A DNA stretch of 64,000 nt, taken from Pseudotamlana haliotis. GTDB lineage: Bacteria; Bacteroidota; Bacteroidia; Flavobacteriales; Flavobacteriaceae. Below the pieces are notes generated by a model. It was not told the DNA's origin, did no database searches, and worked only from the letters and a program-made list of their open reading frames with translations. Shown here one piece after another: positions 18,881-27,749 of this stretch. The stretch spans positions 215,278 to 279,277 of the forward strand of contig NZ_WAAT01000028.1 of the NCBI RefSeq assembly GCF_008806375.1, in the 5' to 3' direction. Position numbers and translations under genes: made by a program. How positions within the stretch are numbered: position 1 is the stretch's first letter; every line of letters starts with the position of its first letter.

Positions 18881-19354
18881 TCATCTATGATGATAAGGTT
18901 CATTTCTTAAAATTGTAAAACCTCGATAAAGTTGTTCAATAAAAAATAAGCGAATCATTTGATGGGAAAAGGTCATTTTAGACAATGATATTTTCCCATT
19001 CGCTGTTTTATAAACTTCCTCTGAAAACCCATACGGCCCGCCAATCACAAAAACGACTTGTTTAATTCCAGAATTCATATGTTTTTGTAAATAGTTTGAA
19101 AAGGCTACAGAATCATGCATTTTTCCGTTTTCATCTAATAAAACTAAAGCGTCTGTAGTATTTATCTTGCTTAAAATCAGGGTGCCTTCCTTTTTTTTCT
19201 GTTCTTCCTCGCTTAAATGCTTCGAATTTTTTATGTCAGGAATAACCTCCAAATTGAACTTAATATAGAAGTTTAATCGTTTGATATAATCGTCAATTAA
19301 TAACGTAAGTTGTTTATTATCAGTTTTTCCAATAGCAATAAGTTTAATTGTCAT
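18881..19354 (-). CDS. rlmH: 23S rRNA (pseudouridine-1915 N3)-methyltransferase RlmH
   Basis: 157 aa SPOUT-fold methyltransferase. The SAM-binding knot is visible as F-V-I-G-G-P-Y-G-F near residue 102, and the conserved C-terminal signature Q-L-Y-R-G-F-T-I-L-R-N-E-P-Y-H-H ends the protein. It methylates the pseudouridine at position 1915 of 23S rRNA (E. coli numbering) in assembled ribosomes. It is transcribed convergently with hpf and divergently from nadC. Confidence 0.97.
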   Translation of the reverse strand: MTIKLIAIGKTDNKQLTLLIDDYIKRLNFYIKFNLEVIPDIKNSKHLSEEEQKKKEGTLILSKINTTDALVLLDENGKMHDSVAFSNYLQKHMNSGIKQVVFVIGGPYGFSEEVYKTANGKISLSKMTFSHQMIRLFFIEQLYRGFTILRNEPYHHR

Positions 19355-19453
19355 AAGTAAAAAATTCTATGTGCATTTTATGAATAATGCATTAAAATAG
19401 CAATTAATTTAAAATTTCGTAAATGTAAAATTTAATAAAGTGAATCTATTTAT

Positions 19454-19461
19454 TATTTTTG
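19454..19461 (+). promoter_or_regulatory. -7 promoter box for nadC
   Basis: TATTTTTG matches TAnnTTTG, 19 bp upstream of the nadC ATG. No convincing -33 TTG precedes it. Confidence 0.45.
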
Positions 19462-19480
19462 CTGCAAACAAGTTTTATTT

Positions 19481-20341
19481 ATGATTACACAAGAGCAATT
19501 TGATTCGGAGTTGAAAATGATTATTTCTAACGCGATTAGAGAGGATGTTGGAGATGGAGATCATAGTTCATTAGCTTGTATTCCTGAGAATGCACGAGGG
19601 AAGGCTAAGCTTTTAGTAAAAGACAAAGGTATTATTGGCGGGGTGAATTTCGCTAAGAAGGTCTTTGCTTATGTAGATAAAAACTTGAAATTAGATATTC
19701 GCATTGAAGATGGTGCCGAAGTGACTTACGGTGATGTCGTGATGTATGTTGAAGGGCCTACGCAATCCATCTTAAAAGCAGAACGTACGGTGCTTAACGC
19801 TATGCAGCGTATGAGTGCTATTGCGACTAAAACTAGAATGTTTGTTGATTTATTAGAAGGTACCAAAACACACATTTTAGATACCCGTAAAACGACACCA
19901 GGTATTCGTGTTCTTGAAAAATGGGCTGTTAAAATTGGTGGTGGTGAAAACCACAGATTTGCATTATACGATATGATTATGCTTAAAGATAATCACATTG
20001 ATTTTGCAGGAGGTATTACTAAGGCCATCGAAATGACTAAAGATTACTTACAGGAAACAGGTAAAAATCTACAAATCATGGTCGAAGCTAGAAACCTTTT
20101 TGAGGTGGAAGAGATTTTACAGAATGATGGGGTGTACAGAATTTTACTCGATAACTTCGATTATGAAGATACTAGAAAAGCCGTGAAAATGATTGGAGAC
20201 AAGTGTCTTACAGAATCTTCAGGTAATATTAATGAAGCCACCATTAGACATTATGCGGAGTGTGGTGTGAATTATATTTCTTCTGGAGCATTAACGCATT
20301 CGGTTTATAACATGGACTTAAGTTTAAAGGCGGTAAAATAA
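19481..20341 (+). CDS. nadC: Nicotinate-nucleotide pyrophosphorylase (carboxylating)
   Basis: 286 aa, standard length. It converts quinolinate and PRPP to nicotinate mononucleotide, CO2 and PPi in de novo NAD synthesis. Conserved blocks: E-R-T-V-L-N-A-M-Q-R-M-S near residue 102, T-R-K-T-T-P-G-I-R near 132, the H-R-F-A-L-Y-D-M-I-M-L-K-D-N-H loop near 160, and the end barrel S-S-G-A-L-T-H-S. No nadA or nadB is nearby. It is followed 104 bp later by yihY and priA on the same strand. Confidence 0.96.
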   Translation: MITQEQFDSELKMIISNAIREDVGDGDHSSLACIPENARGKAKLLVKDKGIIGGVNFAKKVFAYVDKNLKLDIRIEDGAEVTYGDVVMYVEGPTQSILKAERTVLNAMQRMSAIATKTRMFVDLLEGTKTHILDTRKTTPGIRVLEKWAVKIGGGENHRFALYDMIMLKDNHIDFAGGITKAIEMTKDYLQETGKNLQIMVEARNLFEVEEILQNDGVYRILLDNFDYEDTRKAVKMIGDKCLTESSGNINEATIRHYAECGVNYISSGALTHSVYNMDLSLKAVK

Positions 20342-20409
20342 GCTTCAACGGCTTATCGAATTTGAATTAATTATACCTTATTATACTTAAAAGACACTTT
20401 TAATTTTAA

Positions 20410-20417
20410 TAACTTTG
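20410..20417 (+). promoter_or_regulatory. -7 promoter box for yihY-priA
   Basis: TAACTTTG matches TAnnTTTG, 28 bp upstream of the yihY-like ATG at 20446. It suggests that yihY-priA have their own promoter downstream of nadC. Confidence 0.4.
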
Positions 20418-20445
20418 TTTTGTATTCAAAAAAAACAAGTTGTTA

Positions 20446-21387
20446 ATGACCAAGCCAATTGAAGATAAATTTGACAAAATTCCGGTTGTTAGTCTTTTGG
20501 TTCGGTTTTTAAAACGCATTAAGCTTCCTGGTTTAGAAGGTTTATCGCTTTACGATTTATTAGAGCTTTATATTACTGGGATTATAAAAGGCGCTGTAAC
20601 GACCCGCGCCAGTGCGATTGCTTTTAGTTTCTTTACGGCGGTTTTTCCATTCTTGCTTTTTGTTTTAATTATCATCCCATATATACCGGTTGATAACTTT
20701 AAACATGAGTTTTTGGTGTTTCTTGATTCCTTTCTTCCTGCAACAACATCCGACTTTTTCTTTGAAAATATTTTTGAAAATATTGAGCAATCACAGCGAG
20801 GCGGCTTACTGTCATCTGTTTTTGTATTGTCAGTATTATTAATGGCTAATGGGGTAAATGCTGTATTTACTGGTTTTGAAAGTTCTTATCATGAACAAAT
20901 AACGCGAACCGCTTTTAGGCAATATTTATATGCTTTGGGAATAGCTTTAATATTAGCCTTTTTGCTCATTTTTACCATTGCTATTTTAGGCTATGTTCAA
21001 ATTTATGTGGTTCAAGAGTTGTTAAGGGCGTTTCGTGGTGATGGTTTTGAAGCCGAAGAGAAAGCGGTGTTTTGGACCAAAATGGTGCAGTCTGTATTCT
21101 TTGTTATTATGGTATATTTATCAGTTTCGACACTTTATTATTTCGGAACCAAAGAAGGAAAAGAGTCTCGGTTTTTTTCAGCTGGAGCACTTTTTACAAC
21201 TTTACTCATTATAGTAAACTCCTTTTTATTTGGGGTTTACATTGAAAATTTTAGTCAGTATAACAAACTATACGGTTCTATCGGGGCGCTTTTAATACTT
21301 CTTTTCTATTTGTGGTTAAATTCTAATATTCTATTATTGGGATACGAGCTAAACGCTTCATTGAATAAACTTAGAAAAACGACTTAG
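20446..21387 (+). CDS. YihY/BrkB-family inner-membrane protein
   Basis: 313 aa from the ATG at 20446; a TTG six bases upstream is not needed. About six hydrophobic segments are visible, including F-L-L-F-V-L-I-I-I-P-Y-I and L-L-I-L-L-F-Y-L-W-L-N near the C-terminus, and the conserved A-S-A-I-A-F-S-F-F near residue 49. The family, once mislabelled ribonuclease BN, has no established biochemical function. Its stop codon is three bases before the priA ATG, so the two are translationally close. Confidence 0.88.
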   Translation: MTKPIEDKFDKIPVVSLLVRFLKRIKLPGLEGLSLYDLLELYITGIIKGAVTTRASAIAFSFFTAVFPFLLFVLIIIPYIPVDNFKHEFLVFLDSFLPATTSDFFFENIFENIEQSQRGGLLSSVFVLSVLLMANGVNAVFTGFESSYHEQITRTAFRQYLYALGIALILAFLLIFTIAILGYVQIYVVQELLRAFRGDGFEAEEKAVFWTKMVQSVFFVIMVYLSVSTLYYFGTKEGKESRFFSAGALFTTLLIIVNSFLFGVYIENFSQYNKLYGSIGALLILLFYLWLNSNILLLGYELNASLNKLRKTT

Positions 21388-21390
21388 TTG

Positions 21391-23844
21391 ATGGTAGATT
21401 TTATAGATGTTATTATTCCAATTCCGTTAAAAAAACTATTTACTTATACGGTAACCCAAGCTGAGGCTGCCTTTTTAAAGCCAGGCATGCGTGTAGCTGT
21501 GCCTTTTGGGAAATCTAAAATATATACCGGTATTGTTTTTAGCATTCATAAAGAAGCGCCTGCTGCTTATGAAGCTAAGGATGTTCAGCAGATTTTAGAC
21601 GACAAACCTGCTGTTAACAGTCAGCAATTACAATTTTGGGGGTGGATTGCTAGCTATTACATGTGCACGCTTGGTGATGTGATGCGGGCTGCCTTGCCTA
21701 GTGCTTTTATTCTAGAAAGTGAAACCGTAGTAAGTAAAAGTAAAGTGCATCTTGCTGATGAATCTATTTTAAAAGATGATGAATTTTTAATTTATGAAGC
21801 GCTGCAACATCAATCGAGCCTTAAAATTCATGATATTTCAAATATTTTAGGAAAGAAAAATGTGCTTCCCGTAATTAAGCGCCTTATTGAAAAGGAAGCG
21901 ATTACGGTTGAAGAAGAAGTTTACGAAAAGTACAAGCCTAAATTGGTGCGCTATGTTAAGCTGCATAACAGTTACACCAGCGAAAAGGATTTTCATGAGC
22001 TGATGGAAGAGTTAGGTAGAGCTCCTAAACAGCGTGAGGTGGTCTTAACTTTGTTTTCAATTTCGGCAAAGACTAAAAAACCAGTAAAGGTTACCGATTT
22101 AGTTGCTGATAGCGGGGCGTCGTCTTCTATTATAAAAGCATTAGTCGATAAAGGTATTCTTGAAGAATATCATATTCAAACGGATCGTGTGGAGTATTCT
22201 GGAGACGATACGTCCGATTTAAAACAATTAAATGAACACCAAGAAAAAGCTTTAAAAACCATACAAACTAGTTTTGAAACCCATAGTGTGACCTTGTTGC
22301 ATGGGGTAACTTCTTCAGGGAAAACTGAAGTGTATGTAAAACTTATAGAGTCGGTGATTAATGAAGGGAAGCAGGTGTTGTATTTACTTCCCGAGATTGC
22401 TTTAACCACGCAGTTAATTACGCGTCTTCAGAATTATTTCGGAGAAAAAGTAGCTGTGTTTCACTCGAAATACTCAGTTCAAGAGCGTGTTGAGGTATGG
22501 AATCATGTACTAAATCATTCCGCCAAAGCGCAAATCGTTTTAGGGGCACGCTCCTCGATATTTTTACCCTTTTCAAATTTAGGACTTATTGTGGTTGATG
22601 AAGAGCACGAGCAGTCGTTTAAGCAGTTTGACCCCGCGCCACGCTATCATGCTCGTGATGCTGCCGTGGTGTTATCGCATGTGCATAAAGCCAAAACCTT
22701 ATTAGGCTCGGCAACACCAAGTTTAGAAAGTTATTACAATGCCAAACAAAATAAATATGGCTTTGCTGAATTGACGGTGCGTTATAATAATGTTTTAATG
22801 CCTGATATTGAATTGGTTGATGTCAAGGAAAAGCAGAAGAAAAAACGCATGAAAGGCCATTTTAGCGATAGACTTATTGAAGAGATGACAGAAGCCTTAG
22901 CGGAAGGTCATCAAATTATTTTGTTTCAAAACCGTCGTGGATTTTCACCTATCGTAGAGTGTAAAACCTGTGGTCATGCACCCGAATGTCCTAATTGTGA
23001 TGTGAGTTTGACGTTTCATCAGTATAGAAATCAATTGCGTTGCCATTATTGTGGTTATCAAGCCGCGATGATACAAGATTGTATGGCTTGTGGTGGACAA
23101 GATTTAGACAGTAAAGGCTTTGGTACCGAACAAATAGAAGAGGAGGTAAAATTGTTATTTCCAGATCATAAGGTGGGGCGTATGGATTTAGATACCACGC
23201 GTGGTAAATATGGTTACGAAAAAATTATAACGGCGCTAGAGCAACAAGAAATTGATATTTTAGTGGGTACACAAATGCTTACCAAGGGTTTAGATTTTAG
23301 AAACGTAAAGTTGGTGGGTATCATGAATGCTGATAATATGCTTAATTTTCCTGATTTTAGAGCGCACGAACGCAGTTTTCAATTGATGTTACAAGTGGCG
23401 GGTCGTGCTGGTCGAACAGAGGAACGTGGTAAGGTATTGATTCAAACGTATAATCCGCATCACAATATTTTACAGCAGGTGTCTACTAATAATTACACCG
23501 AGATGTTTAAGGAGCAGATGAACGATCGTTATAATTTTAAATATCCGCCTATTTACAAGCAGATTAAAATCACTTTAAAGCATAAGGATTTTAATCGTGT
23601 GGAGACGGCGTCTATTTGGTTTGCTAAATCCCTGCGTCAGGTTTTTGGAGAACATGTTTTAGGTCCAGAAGCACCACCTGTAGCGCGTATTAGGAATCAA
23701 TTTCATAAAAATATCTTAGTGAAAATCCCGAAGCAACAGTCTTTAGCAAAAACAAAAGAAGCTATCATTAAAATAAATAATAGCTTCGCGAGTGTAAAAG
23801 ATTTTAGATCTGTTAGAGTAATTTTAAATGTCGATAACTTCTAA
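21391..23844 (+). CDS. priA: Primosomal replication-restart helicase PriA
   Basis: 817 aa from the ATG at 21391; a TTG directly before it is the other possible start. The N-terminal DNA-binding domain begins F-I-D-V-I-I-P-I-P-L. The helicase has Walker A G-V-T-S-S-G-K-T-E-V near residue 310, D-E-E-H, and S-A-T-P-S-L-E. The zinc-binding region is the cysteine array near 530 (C-K-T-C, C-P-N-C, C-H-Y-C, C-M-A-C). Motif V/VI follows (G-T-Q-M-L-T-K-G; Q-V-A-G-R-A-G-R). PriA reloads the replisome at stalled forks. All motifs are intact. Confidence 0.97.
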   Translation: MVDFIDVIIPIPLKKLFTYTVTQAEAAFLKPGMRVAVPFGKSKIYTGIVFSIHKEAPAAYEAKDVQQILDDKPAVNSQQLQFWGWIASYYMCTLGDVMRAALPSAFILESETVVSKSKVHLADESILKDDEFLIYEALQHQSSLKIHDISNILGKKNVLPVIKRLIEKEAITVEEEVYEKYKPKLVRYVKLHNSYTSEKDFHELMEELGRAPKQREVVLTLFSISAKTKKPVKVTDLVADSGASSSIIKALVDKGILEEYHIQTDRVEYSGDDTSDLKQLNEHQEKALKTIQTSFETHSVTLLHGVTSSGKTEVYVKLIESVINEGKQVLYLLPEIALTTQLITRLQNYFGEKVAVFHSKYSVQERVEVWNHVLNHSAKAQIVLGARSSIFLPFSNLGLIVVDEEHEQSFKQFDPAPRYHARDAAVVLSHVHKAKTLLGSATPSLESYYNAKQNKYGFAELTVRYNNVLMPDIELVDVKEKQKKKRMKGHFSDRLIEEMTEALAEGHQIILFQNRRGFSPIVECKTCGHAPECPNCDVSLTFHQYRNQLRCHYCGYQAAMIQDCMACGGQDLDSKGFGTEQIEEEVKLLFPDHKVGRMDLDTTRGKYGYEKIITALEQQEIDILVGTQMLTKGLDFRNVKLVGIMNADNMLNFPDFRAHERSFQLMLQVAGRAGRTEERGKVLIQTYNPHHNILQQVSTNNYTEMFKEQMNDRYNFKYPPIYKQIKITLKHKDFNRVETASIWFAKSLRQVFGEHVLGPEAPPVARIRNQFHKNILVKIPKQQSLAKTKEAIIKINNSFASVKDFRSVRVILNVDNF

Positions 23845-23881
23845 TCTTAAATTAATAATCTGTTTATAATTGATATAAACT

Positions 23882-24577
23882 TTAAATATTATTTAAAGCG
23901 TCTACTAGTTGTGTTTTCTTGTTTCTACTTAAAGGAATTTCATAAGCACCAACTTCAACATTCTTACTATTGAATCTGTCAATTTTATCCAAATTAACAA
24001 TGTATGATTTATGAATTCTTAAAAATTTGCCTTCTGGTAATTCTGCTTCAAACGATTTCATTGTAGAAAGTACAACTAAACTGTTCTCTTCGGTTACGAG
24101 TTTTACGTAATCACCAAGGGCTTCAATCCATTTGATGTCCTTAATATATACCTTACGTTTTTTAAGGTTGCTTTTTACAAAAATGTGTTCACCATCTTCT
24201 TCACTAAAATCTTGAGTCAATCGGTGTTGCTCTAAGGCTTTGTCTACAGAAGTATTAAAACGTTCTCTGGTGATAGGTTTGTGTAAATAATCGGTTGCGT
24301 CGTAATTGAAAGCTTTAAAAGCATACTCGGTTTTACCGGTTACAAAAATAATTTGAGGTTTATTGTTTAAAACATCTAACAATTCAAATCCATTAAGTAC
24401 AGGCATTTCAATATCTAAAAAGATCAAATCTACTTGGTGCGTATTTAAACCATTTTTTGTTTCTAAAGCACTACTATATTCGGCAATCAGGTTGAGAGAG
24501 GGGTGGTTCTCGACTAATTTAACAATAGAGAGGCGTTGTATTGCTGAATCGTCTACCACTACACAGTTTAAAGTCAT
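23882..24577 (-). CDS. LytTR-type response regulator
   Basis: 231 aa. The N-terminal receiver domain has the acidic pair D-D near residue 8, the phospho-acceptor Asp in L-I-F-L-D-I-E-M-P near 55, and the conserved Thr and Lys (V-T-G-K-T; H-K-P). The C-terminal LytTR DNA-binding domain starts near 128 (I-F-V-K-S) and contains the typical R-I-H-K-S-Y-I-V-N. No histidine kinase gene is adjacent, so this is an orphan; its partner kinase and targets cannot be deduced. It is convergent with priA and divergent from rpsF. Confidence 0.92.
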   Translation of the reverse strand: MTLNCVVVDDSAIQRLSIVKLVENHPSLNLIAEYSSALETKNGLNTHQVDLIFLDIEMPVLNGFELLDVLNNKPQIIFVTGKTEYAFKAFNYDATDYLHKPITRERFNTSVDKALEQHRLTQDFSEEDGEHIFVKSNLKKRKVYIKDIKWIEALGDYVKLVTEENSLVVLSTMKSFEAELPEGKFLRIHKSYIVNLDKIDRFNSKNVEVGAYEIPLSRNKKTQLVDALNNI

Positions 24578-24722
24578 AACAATTTATATTTCGGTTAAGG
24601 TATCGACAATAATACAAAAAATTCGGTTAAAAACCAAAAAACATCGGTAAAGCGTTGTTGTCTAAGTATTTTGCTGAAATTTTTACTAAAAAATTTGTTT
24701 GTAAAATTTAGTGCTTCTTATG

Positions 24723-24753
24723 TTGTGTAATATATAGAAATTAATTACTTTTG
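24723..24753 (+). promoter_or_regulatory. Promoter of the rpsF-rpsR-rplI operon
   Basis: TTG at 24723-24725 and TACTTTTG at 24746-24753 are separated by 20 bp. This is the complete Bacteroidota -33/-7 arrangement, 32 bp upstream of the rpsF ATG. Confidence 0.75.
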
Positions 24754-24785
24754 CAGCCAATTTTTAACAATAAAATACGATTTTT

Positions 24786-25124
24786 ATGAATCATTATGAA
24801 ACTGTTTTCATCTTAAATCCCGTTTTATCTGAAGATCAGGTAAAGGAAACAGTAAAGAAATACGAAGACTTTCTTGTTTCTAACGGCGCTAAGATGATAG
24901 CTAAAGAAGATTGGGGACTAAAAAAATTAGCTTACCCAATTCAGAACAAGAAAAGTGGTTTTTATCACTTATTCCAGTACCAAGTATCTGGTGAAGTAAT
25001 TGATGCTTTAGAAGTAGAGTTTAGACGTGATGAGCGTTTTATGCGTTATTTAACAGTAGCTTTAGATAAGCACGCTGTTTCTTGGGCAGAGAGAAGAAGA
25101 GAAAAACTTAAACAAAAAGCTTAA
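24786..25124 (+). CDS. rpsF: 30S ribosomal protein S6
   Basis: 112 aa, standard length, starting M-N-H-Y-E-T-V-F-I-L-N-P. S6 binds S18 and helices of the central domain of 16S rRNA. It is the first gene of the classic S6-S18-L9 operon; three bases separate it from rpsR. The insertion of priB or ssb seen in some bacteria is absent. Confidence 0.97.
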   Translation: MNHYETVFILNPVLSEDQVKETVKKYEDFLVSNGAKMIAKEDWGLKKLAYPIQNKKSGFYHLFQYQVSGEVIDALEVEFRRDERFMRYLTVALDKHAVSWAERRREKLKQKA

Positions 25125-25127
25125 TTT

Positions 25128-25424
25128 ATGTCATCAATAGAACAACAATCAAAAGGAAAAAAAGACGGCGAAATTAGATATTTAACGCCTCTTAATATTG
25201 AAACAAATAAGCAAAAGAAATATTGTCGTTTCAAAAAATCTGGTATTAAATATATCGATTATAAAGATCCAGATTTCTTATTAAAGTTTGTAAACGAGCA
25301 AGGTAAAATTTTACCAAGACGTTTAACAGGAACTTCATTAAAGTATCAAAGAAAAGTGTCTGTTGCTGTAAAAAGAGCACGTCACTTAGCTTTAATGCCT
25401 TACGTAGCAGATTTATTAAAATAA
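25128..25424 (+). CDS. rpsR: 30S ribosomal protein S18
   Basis: 98 aa, with an N-terminal basic, Gln-rich extension before the conserved [17 protein letters not shown] core, and a C-terminal [10 protein letters not shown]. It pairs with S6 on the small-subunit platform. It lies between rpsF and rplI with gaps of 3 and 13 bp. Confidence 0.97.
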   Translation: MSSIEQQSKGKKDGEIRYLTPLNIETNKQKKYCRFKKSGIKYIDYKDPDFLLKFVNEQGKILPRRLTGTSLKYQRKVSVAVKRARHLALMPYVADLLK

Positions 25425-25437
25425 AATACCGATAACA

Positions 25438-25881
25438 ATGGAACTTATATTAAAACAAGACGTTGAAAATTTAGGATTTAAAGACGATGTTGTAACAGTT
25501 AAGAACGGTTATGGTAGAAACTTTTTAATTCCTCAAGGTCAGGCAATTTTAGCTACAATTTCTGCAAAGAAAGTATTAGCTGAGAACTTAAAGCAACGCG
25601 CTTATAAAGAGAAGAAAATAGTTGAAGATGCTAACAAAATCGCAGAAGCGCTTAAAGCATTAGAAATTAAAATACCTGCTAAAGTTGGTACAGGAGACAA
25701 ATTATTTGGTTCTGTAAACAACATTGATTTAGCTGAAGCTTTAGAAAAAGAAGGTCAATCAATTGAGAAAAAATTCATCACTGTAACTACTGTAAAACGT
25801 TTAGGTAAATATACTGCCGTTATTCGTTTACACAGGGAAGTAACAGTAGATTTAGAATTCGAAGTTGTTGCTCAAGCTTAA
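25438..25881 (+). CDS. rplI: 50S ribosomal protein L9
   Basis: 147 aa. The N-terminal L9 signature is present (M-E-L-I-L-K-Q-D-V-E-N-L-G, then V-K-N-G-Y-G-R-N-F-L-I-P), followed by the long central helix and the C-terminal domain. L9 binds domain V of 23S rRNA near the L1 stalk. It is the last gene of the operon, with an intrinsic terminator 26 bp downstream. Confidence 0.97.
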   Translation: MELILKQDVENLGFKDDVVTVKNGYGRNFLIPQGQAILATISAKKVLAENLKQRAYKEKKIVEDANKIAEALKALEIKIPAKVGTGDKLFGSVNNIDLAEALEKEGQSIEKKFITVTTVKRLGKYTAVIRLHREVTVDLEFEVVAQA

Positions 25882-25907
25882 TCGCTAAACGCATTCAATA
25901 CATTATA

Positions 25908-25938
25908 AAAGCTGTCCAATTTGGGCAGCTTTTTTTTT
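25908..25938 (+). terminator. Intrinsic terminator of the S6-S18-L9 operon
   Basis: AAAGCTGTCC, loop AATTT, GGGCAGCTTT, then a run of T. A strong stem with a U tract directly after rplI. Confidence 0.85.
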
Positions 25939-26001
25939 GCTCTTATTTGTGAAAATCAGTGTAACCTATGTCTAGATTTTATGATAATCTTTTGGGAAGC
26001 C

Positions 26002-26105
26002 CGAGTTACAAACTCGAATTAGCGGTAAAAACTTAGATTTTTAAATTGAAAATAAAATCCTTACGTAACATTAAAAGAGTAGGTGTTCGAGCGAAGTCGA
26101 GAACA
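26002..26105. repeat. Two short palindromic repeats in rplI downstream spacer
   Basis: The spacer holds CGAGTTACAAACTCG (26002-26016), a clean short hairpin, and TGTTCGAGCGAAGTCGAGAA (26084-26103, continuing CA), an imperfect palindrome of the REP-like type frequent in flavobacterial intergenic DNA. No gene is visible in 25882-26154. Confidence 0.5.
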
Positions 26106-26154
26106 TTTCTGACTATTAAAAAAGTAGTAAAATTGCGTCTTGAGTTTAAAAGCT

Positions 26155-26466
26155 CTAGTCTACAAAACGCCTCAATCCAATTCTGCGAAGCATTTTCTTT
26201 TCAAAATTCCAAAAGAATTTAAACTGACCAAATAGCCATCCAAAGAAGACAAGCATAAATTGATACATGACGAATAGTAAAAGAATACGTACGACCCAAT
26301 AGCCAAATACGCCAAGGGTTTCAGTAGTTATACTAAGGTGTTGTAAAATCGGTTTTCCGATGTAAGAAGCTGTTGAACCCGTAACAGAGAACACAATCAA
26401 AATGACTATGATTTCCCAGTTATGTTCAATATCCCAACGTGTTTTTAGTTTCTCCACAAATTTCAT
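26155..26466 (-). CDS. DUF6787-family small membrane protein
   Basis: 103 aa with two transmembrane segments (I-I-V-I-L-I-V-F-S-V-T-G-S near residue 20; I-L-L-L-F-V-M-Y-Q-F-M-L-V-F-F near 62) and a basic C-terminus (K-K-M-L-R-R-I-G-L-R-R). The V-T-G-S-T-A-S-Y-I-G-K-P segment is what I recall for the DUF6787 family of Bacteroidota; its function is unknown. A -7 box (minus-strand TACTTTTG, 26474-26481) ends only 8 bp before the ATG, so the transcript may have almost no leader. Confidence 0.65.
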   Translation of the reverse strand: MKFVEKLKTRWDIEHNWEIIVILIVFSVTGSTASYIGKPILQHLSITTETLGVFGYWVVRILLLFVMYQFMLVFFGWLFGQFKFFWNFEKKMLRRIGLRRFVD

Positions 26467-26493
26467 TTGACTGCAAAAGTAATTAAAACTTAA

Positions 26494-26931
26494 TTAAATC
26501 CTAGGAACATAAGGTCCTAATCTTTGTTTATAGGTGAGTTGAAAATAAATAAAATAATTGTAAAGTAGGTAGTTTACTTCGTAACCATAGTCGGTGACTT
26601 GATTGTAGTTTATTTGTAATTCATATAAGCTTGGCGAATAACGCTGCGGTTGCAATACGCGCTGGTTCCATTCTATAACATAGATTTGGTTTCTGTTTTC
26701 TAAATAAGTTTGAGAATAATAACCTCTAGGTTTTGCTTGGCTTGCTACCCAATAATTAAAACCAGGGTCGATAATGATGATTTCGTATTCAGCTTCTTCA
26801 TTGGCAATCGTAACGGTGTCATTATCCTTTAGAGCTTCTAAGTTTTCATTTTGTTTAGAAGTTATTGACTTAGTCGTGTTACAACTGAAAATAGAACTAG
26901 CAACAAGTATAATGTAGAGGGTGTACTTCAT
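26494..26931 (-). CDS. DUF6146-family lipoprotein
   Basis: 145 aa. A lipoprotein signal peptide is visible (M-K-Y-T-L-Y-I-I-L-V-A-S-S-I-F-S-C, lipobox Cys17). The mature part has E-Y-E-I-I-I-I-D-P-G-F-N-Y-W and P-R-G-Y-Y-S-Q, motifs I associate with DUF6146, a Bacteroidota-specific family of unknown function. It is followed by the DUF6787 gene, 27 bp away on the same strand; the pair may form a small envelope-related unit. Confidence 0.7.
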   Translation of the reverse strand: MKYTLYIILVASSIFSCNTTKSITSKQNENLEALKDNDTVTIANEEAEYEIIIIDPGFNYWVASQAKPRGYYSQTYLENRNQIYVIEWNQRVLQPQRYSPSLYELQINYNQVTDYGYEVNYLLYNYFIYFQLTYKQRLGPYVPRI

Positions 26932-27042
26932 GAGGAATATGCTATTTAAAGTGAGAGACTTTTCAATGAGAAGCCTTCTTTAAATGGAGTTATTAATATA
27001 GATAAAACATAATACAATGAGAAATATTCTGAGTTAAAATAG

Positions 27043-27074
27043 AAGAGCCTGTGTTAAATTATTCACAGGCTCTT
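27043..27074 (-). terminator. Terminator downstream of the DUF937 gene
   Basis: Perfect 11-bp stem: AAGAGCCTGTG at 27043-27053 and CACAGGCTCTT at 27064-27074, located 23 bp beyond the DUF937 stop on the minus strand, with T-rich sequence after it. Confidence 0.7.
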
Positions 27075-27096
27075 AAATTATAGTATGTTTTTTTAA

Positions 27097-27735
27097 TTAT
27101 TTTCCGCCAAACAAGCTGCCTAGCATGCCACCTAAATCATTTTTATTATTGCTACCACCTAGCATCATACCGGCTACATCATCAATAACGCTGCCATCGC
27201 CATCAGCATCTAGCATGTTTTCTAAGAAGTTTTGCTCTTGTCCAGCTGAGTTGCCACCCATAAGGCCACCTAAAAGGTTTCCTAAATCGTTAGAGTTGTT
27301 GACATTGTTTTGTCTGCTCTGCTTACCTAAAACACCTAATAAAAGTGGCGCTGCAATTTTTAGAATCTGGCTTACTGAATTGGCGTCCATTCCAGATTTA
27401 GCGCCTAAAGTGTTCTCAATATGTTGTTGTTTTGAGCCTAATACATGGCCTAGGATGTTGCTGCCATCGTTCAGGACACTAGAATCTACACCACCTTCAA
27501 ATAAGCCTCCTAAATTGTCTAAAATGCTGCCGTCATGTTTGTTGTTTAAAGCATTCATTAGGCCTTCAGCCCCTTGTGGAGAGTTGGCGTTGCGTTTCAT
27601 GGCAGCTGTTAATAAAGGGAGGGCCATGGTTAAAACATCTTGTGTTTTATTTTGTGGTTGATTGGTTTGTCCAGCAACACCATCAACAATGGATTTTCCG
27701 AGGTCGCTGTTTAATAGATCTAATATTCCAGACAT
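27097..27735 (-). CDS. DUF937-domain protein
   Basis: 212 aa from the ATG at 27735 (M-S-G-I-L-D-L-L); an ATG seven codons upstream would put the start inside a repeat arm. The sequence is helical with many Gly and Asn residues, for example L-L-G-G-L-M-G-G and M-L-G-G-S-N-N-K. The repeated H-V-L-G and L-L-L-G-V-L-G segments fit the DUF937 (YidB-like) fold. A D-A-D-G-D-G-S-V-I-D-D-V stretch near residue 175 resembles an EF-hand/dockerin-type calcium loop. There is no signal peptide. Function unknown. Confidence 0.75.
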   Translation of the reverse strand: MSGILDLLNSDLGKSIVDGVAGQTNQPQNKTQDVLTMALPLLTAAMKRNANSPQGAEGLMNALNNKHDGSILDNLGGLFEGGVDSSVLNDGSNILGHVLGSKQQHIENTLGAKSGMDANSVSQILKIAAPLLLGVLGKQSRQNNVNNSNDLGNLLGGLMGGNSAGQEQNFLENMLDADGDGSVIDDVAGMMLGGSNNKNDLGGMLGSLFGGK

Positions 27736-27749
27736 GATTTTTAGGTTTA

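Noticed and set aside
20440-20445. TTG start six bases before the YihY-like ATG
   Set aside because: The ATG at 20446 is adequate and nothing supports the TTG; the same reasoning applies to the TTG before the priA ATG.
27125-27661. Long open frame (178 codons) on the plus strand opposite the DUF937 gene
   Set aside because: It is the antisense shadow of a Gly/Asn-rich gene, Ser/Pro-rich in composition, and has no promoter or recognisable domain.
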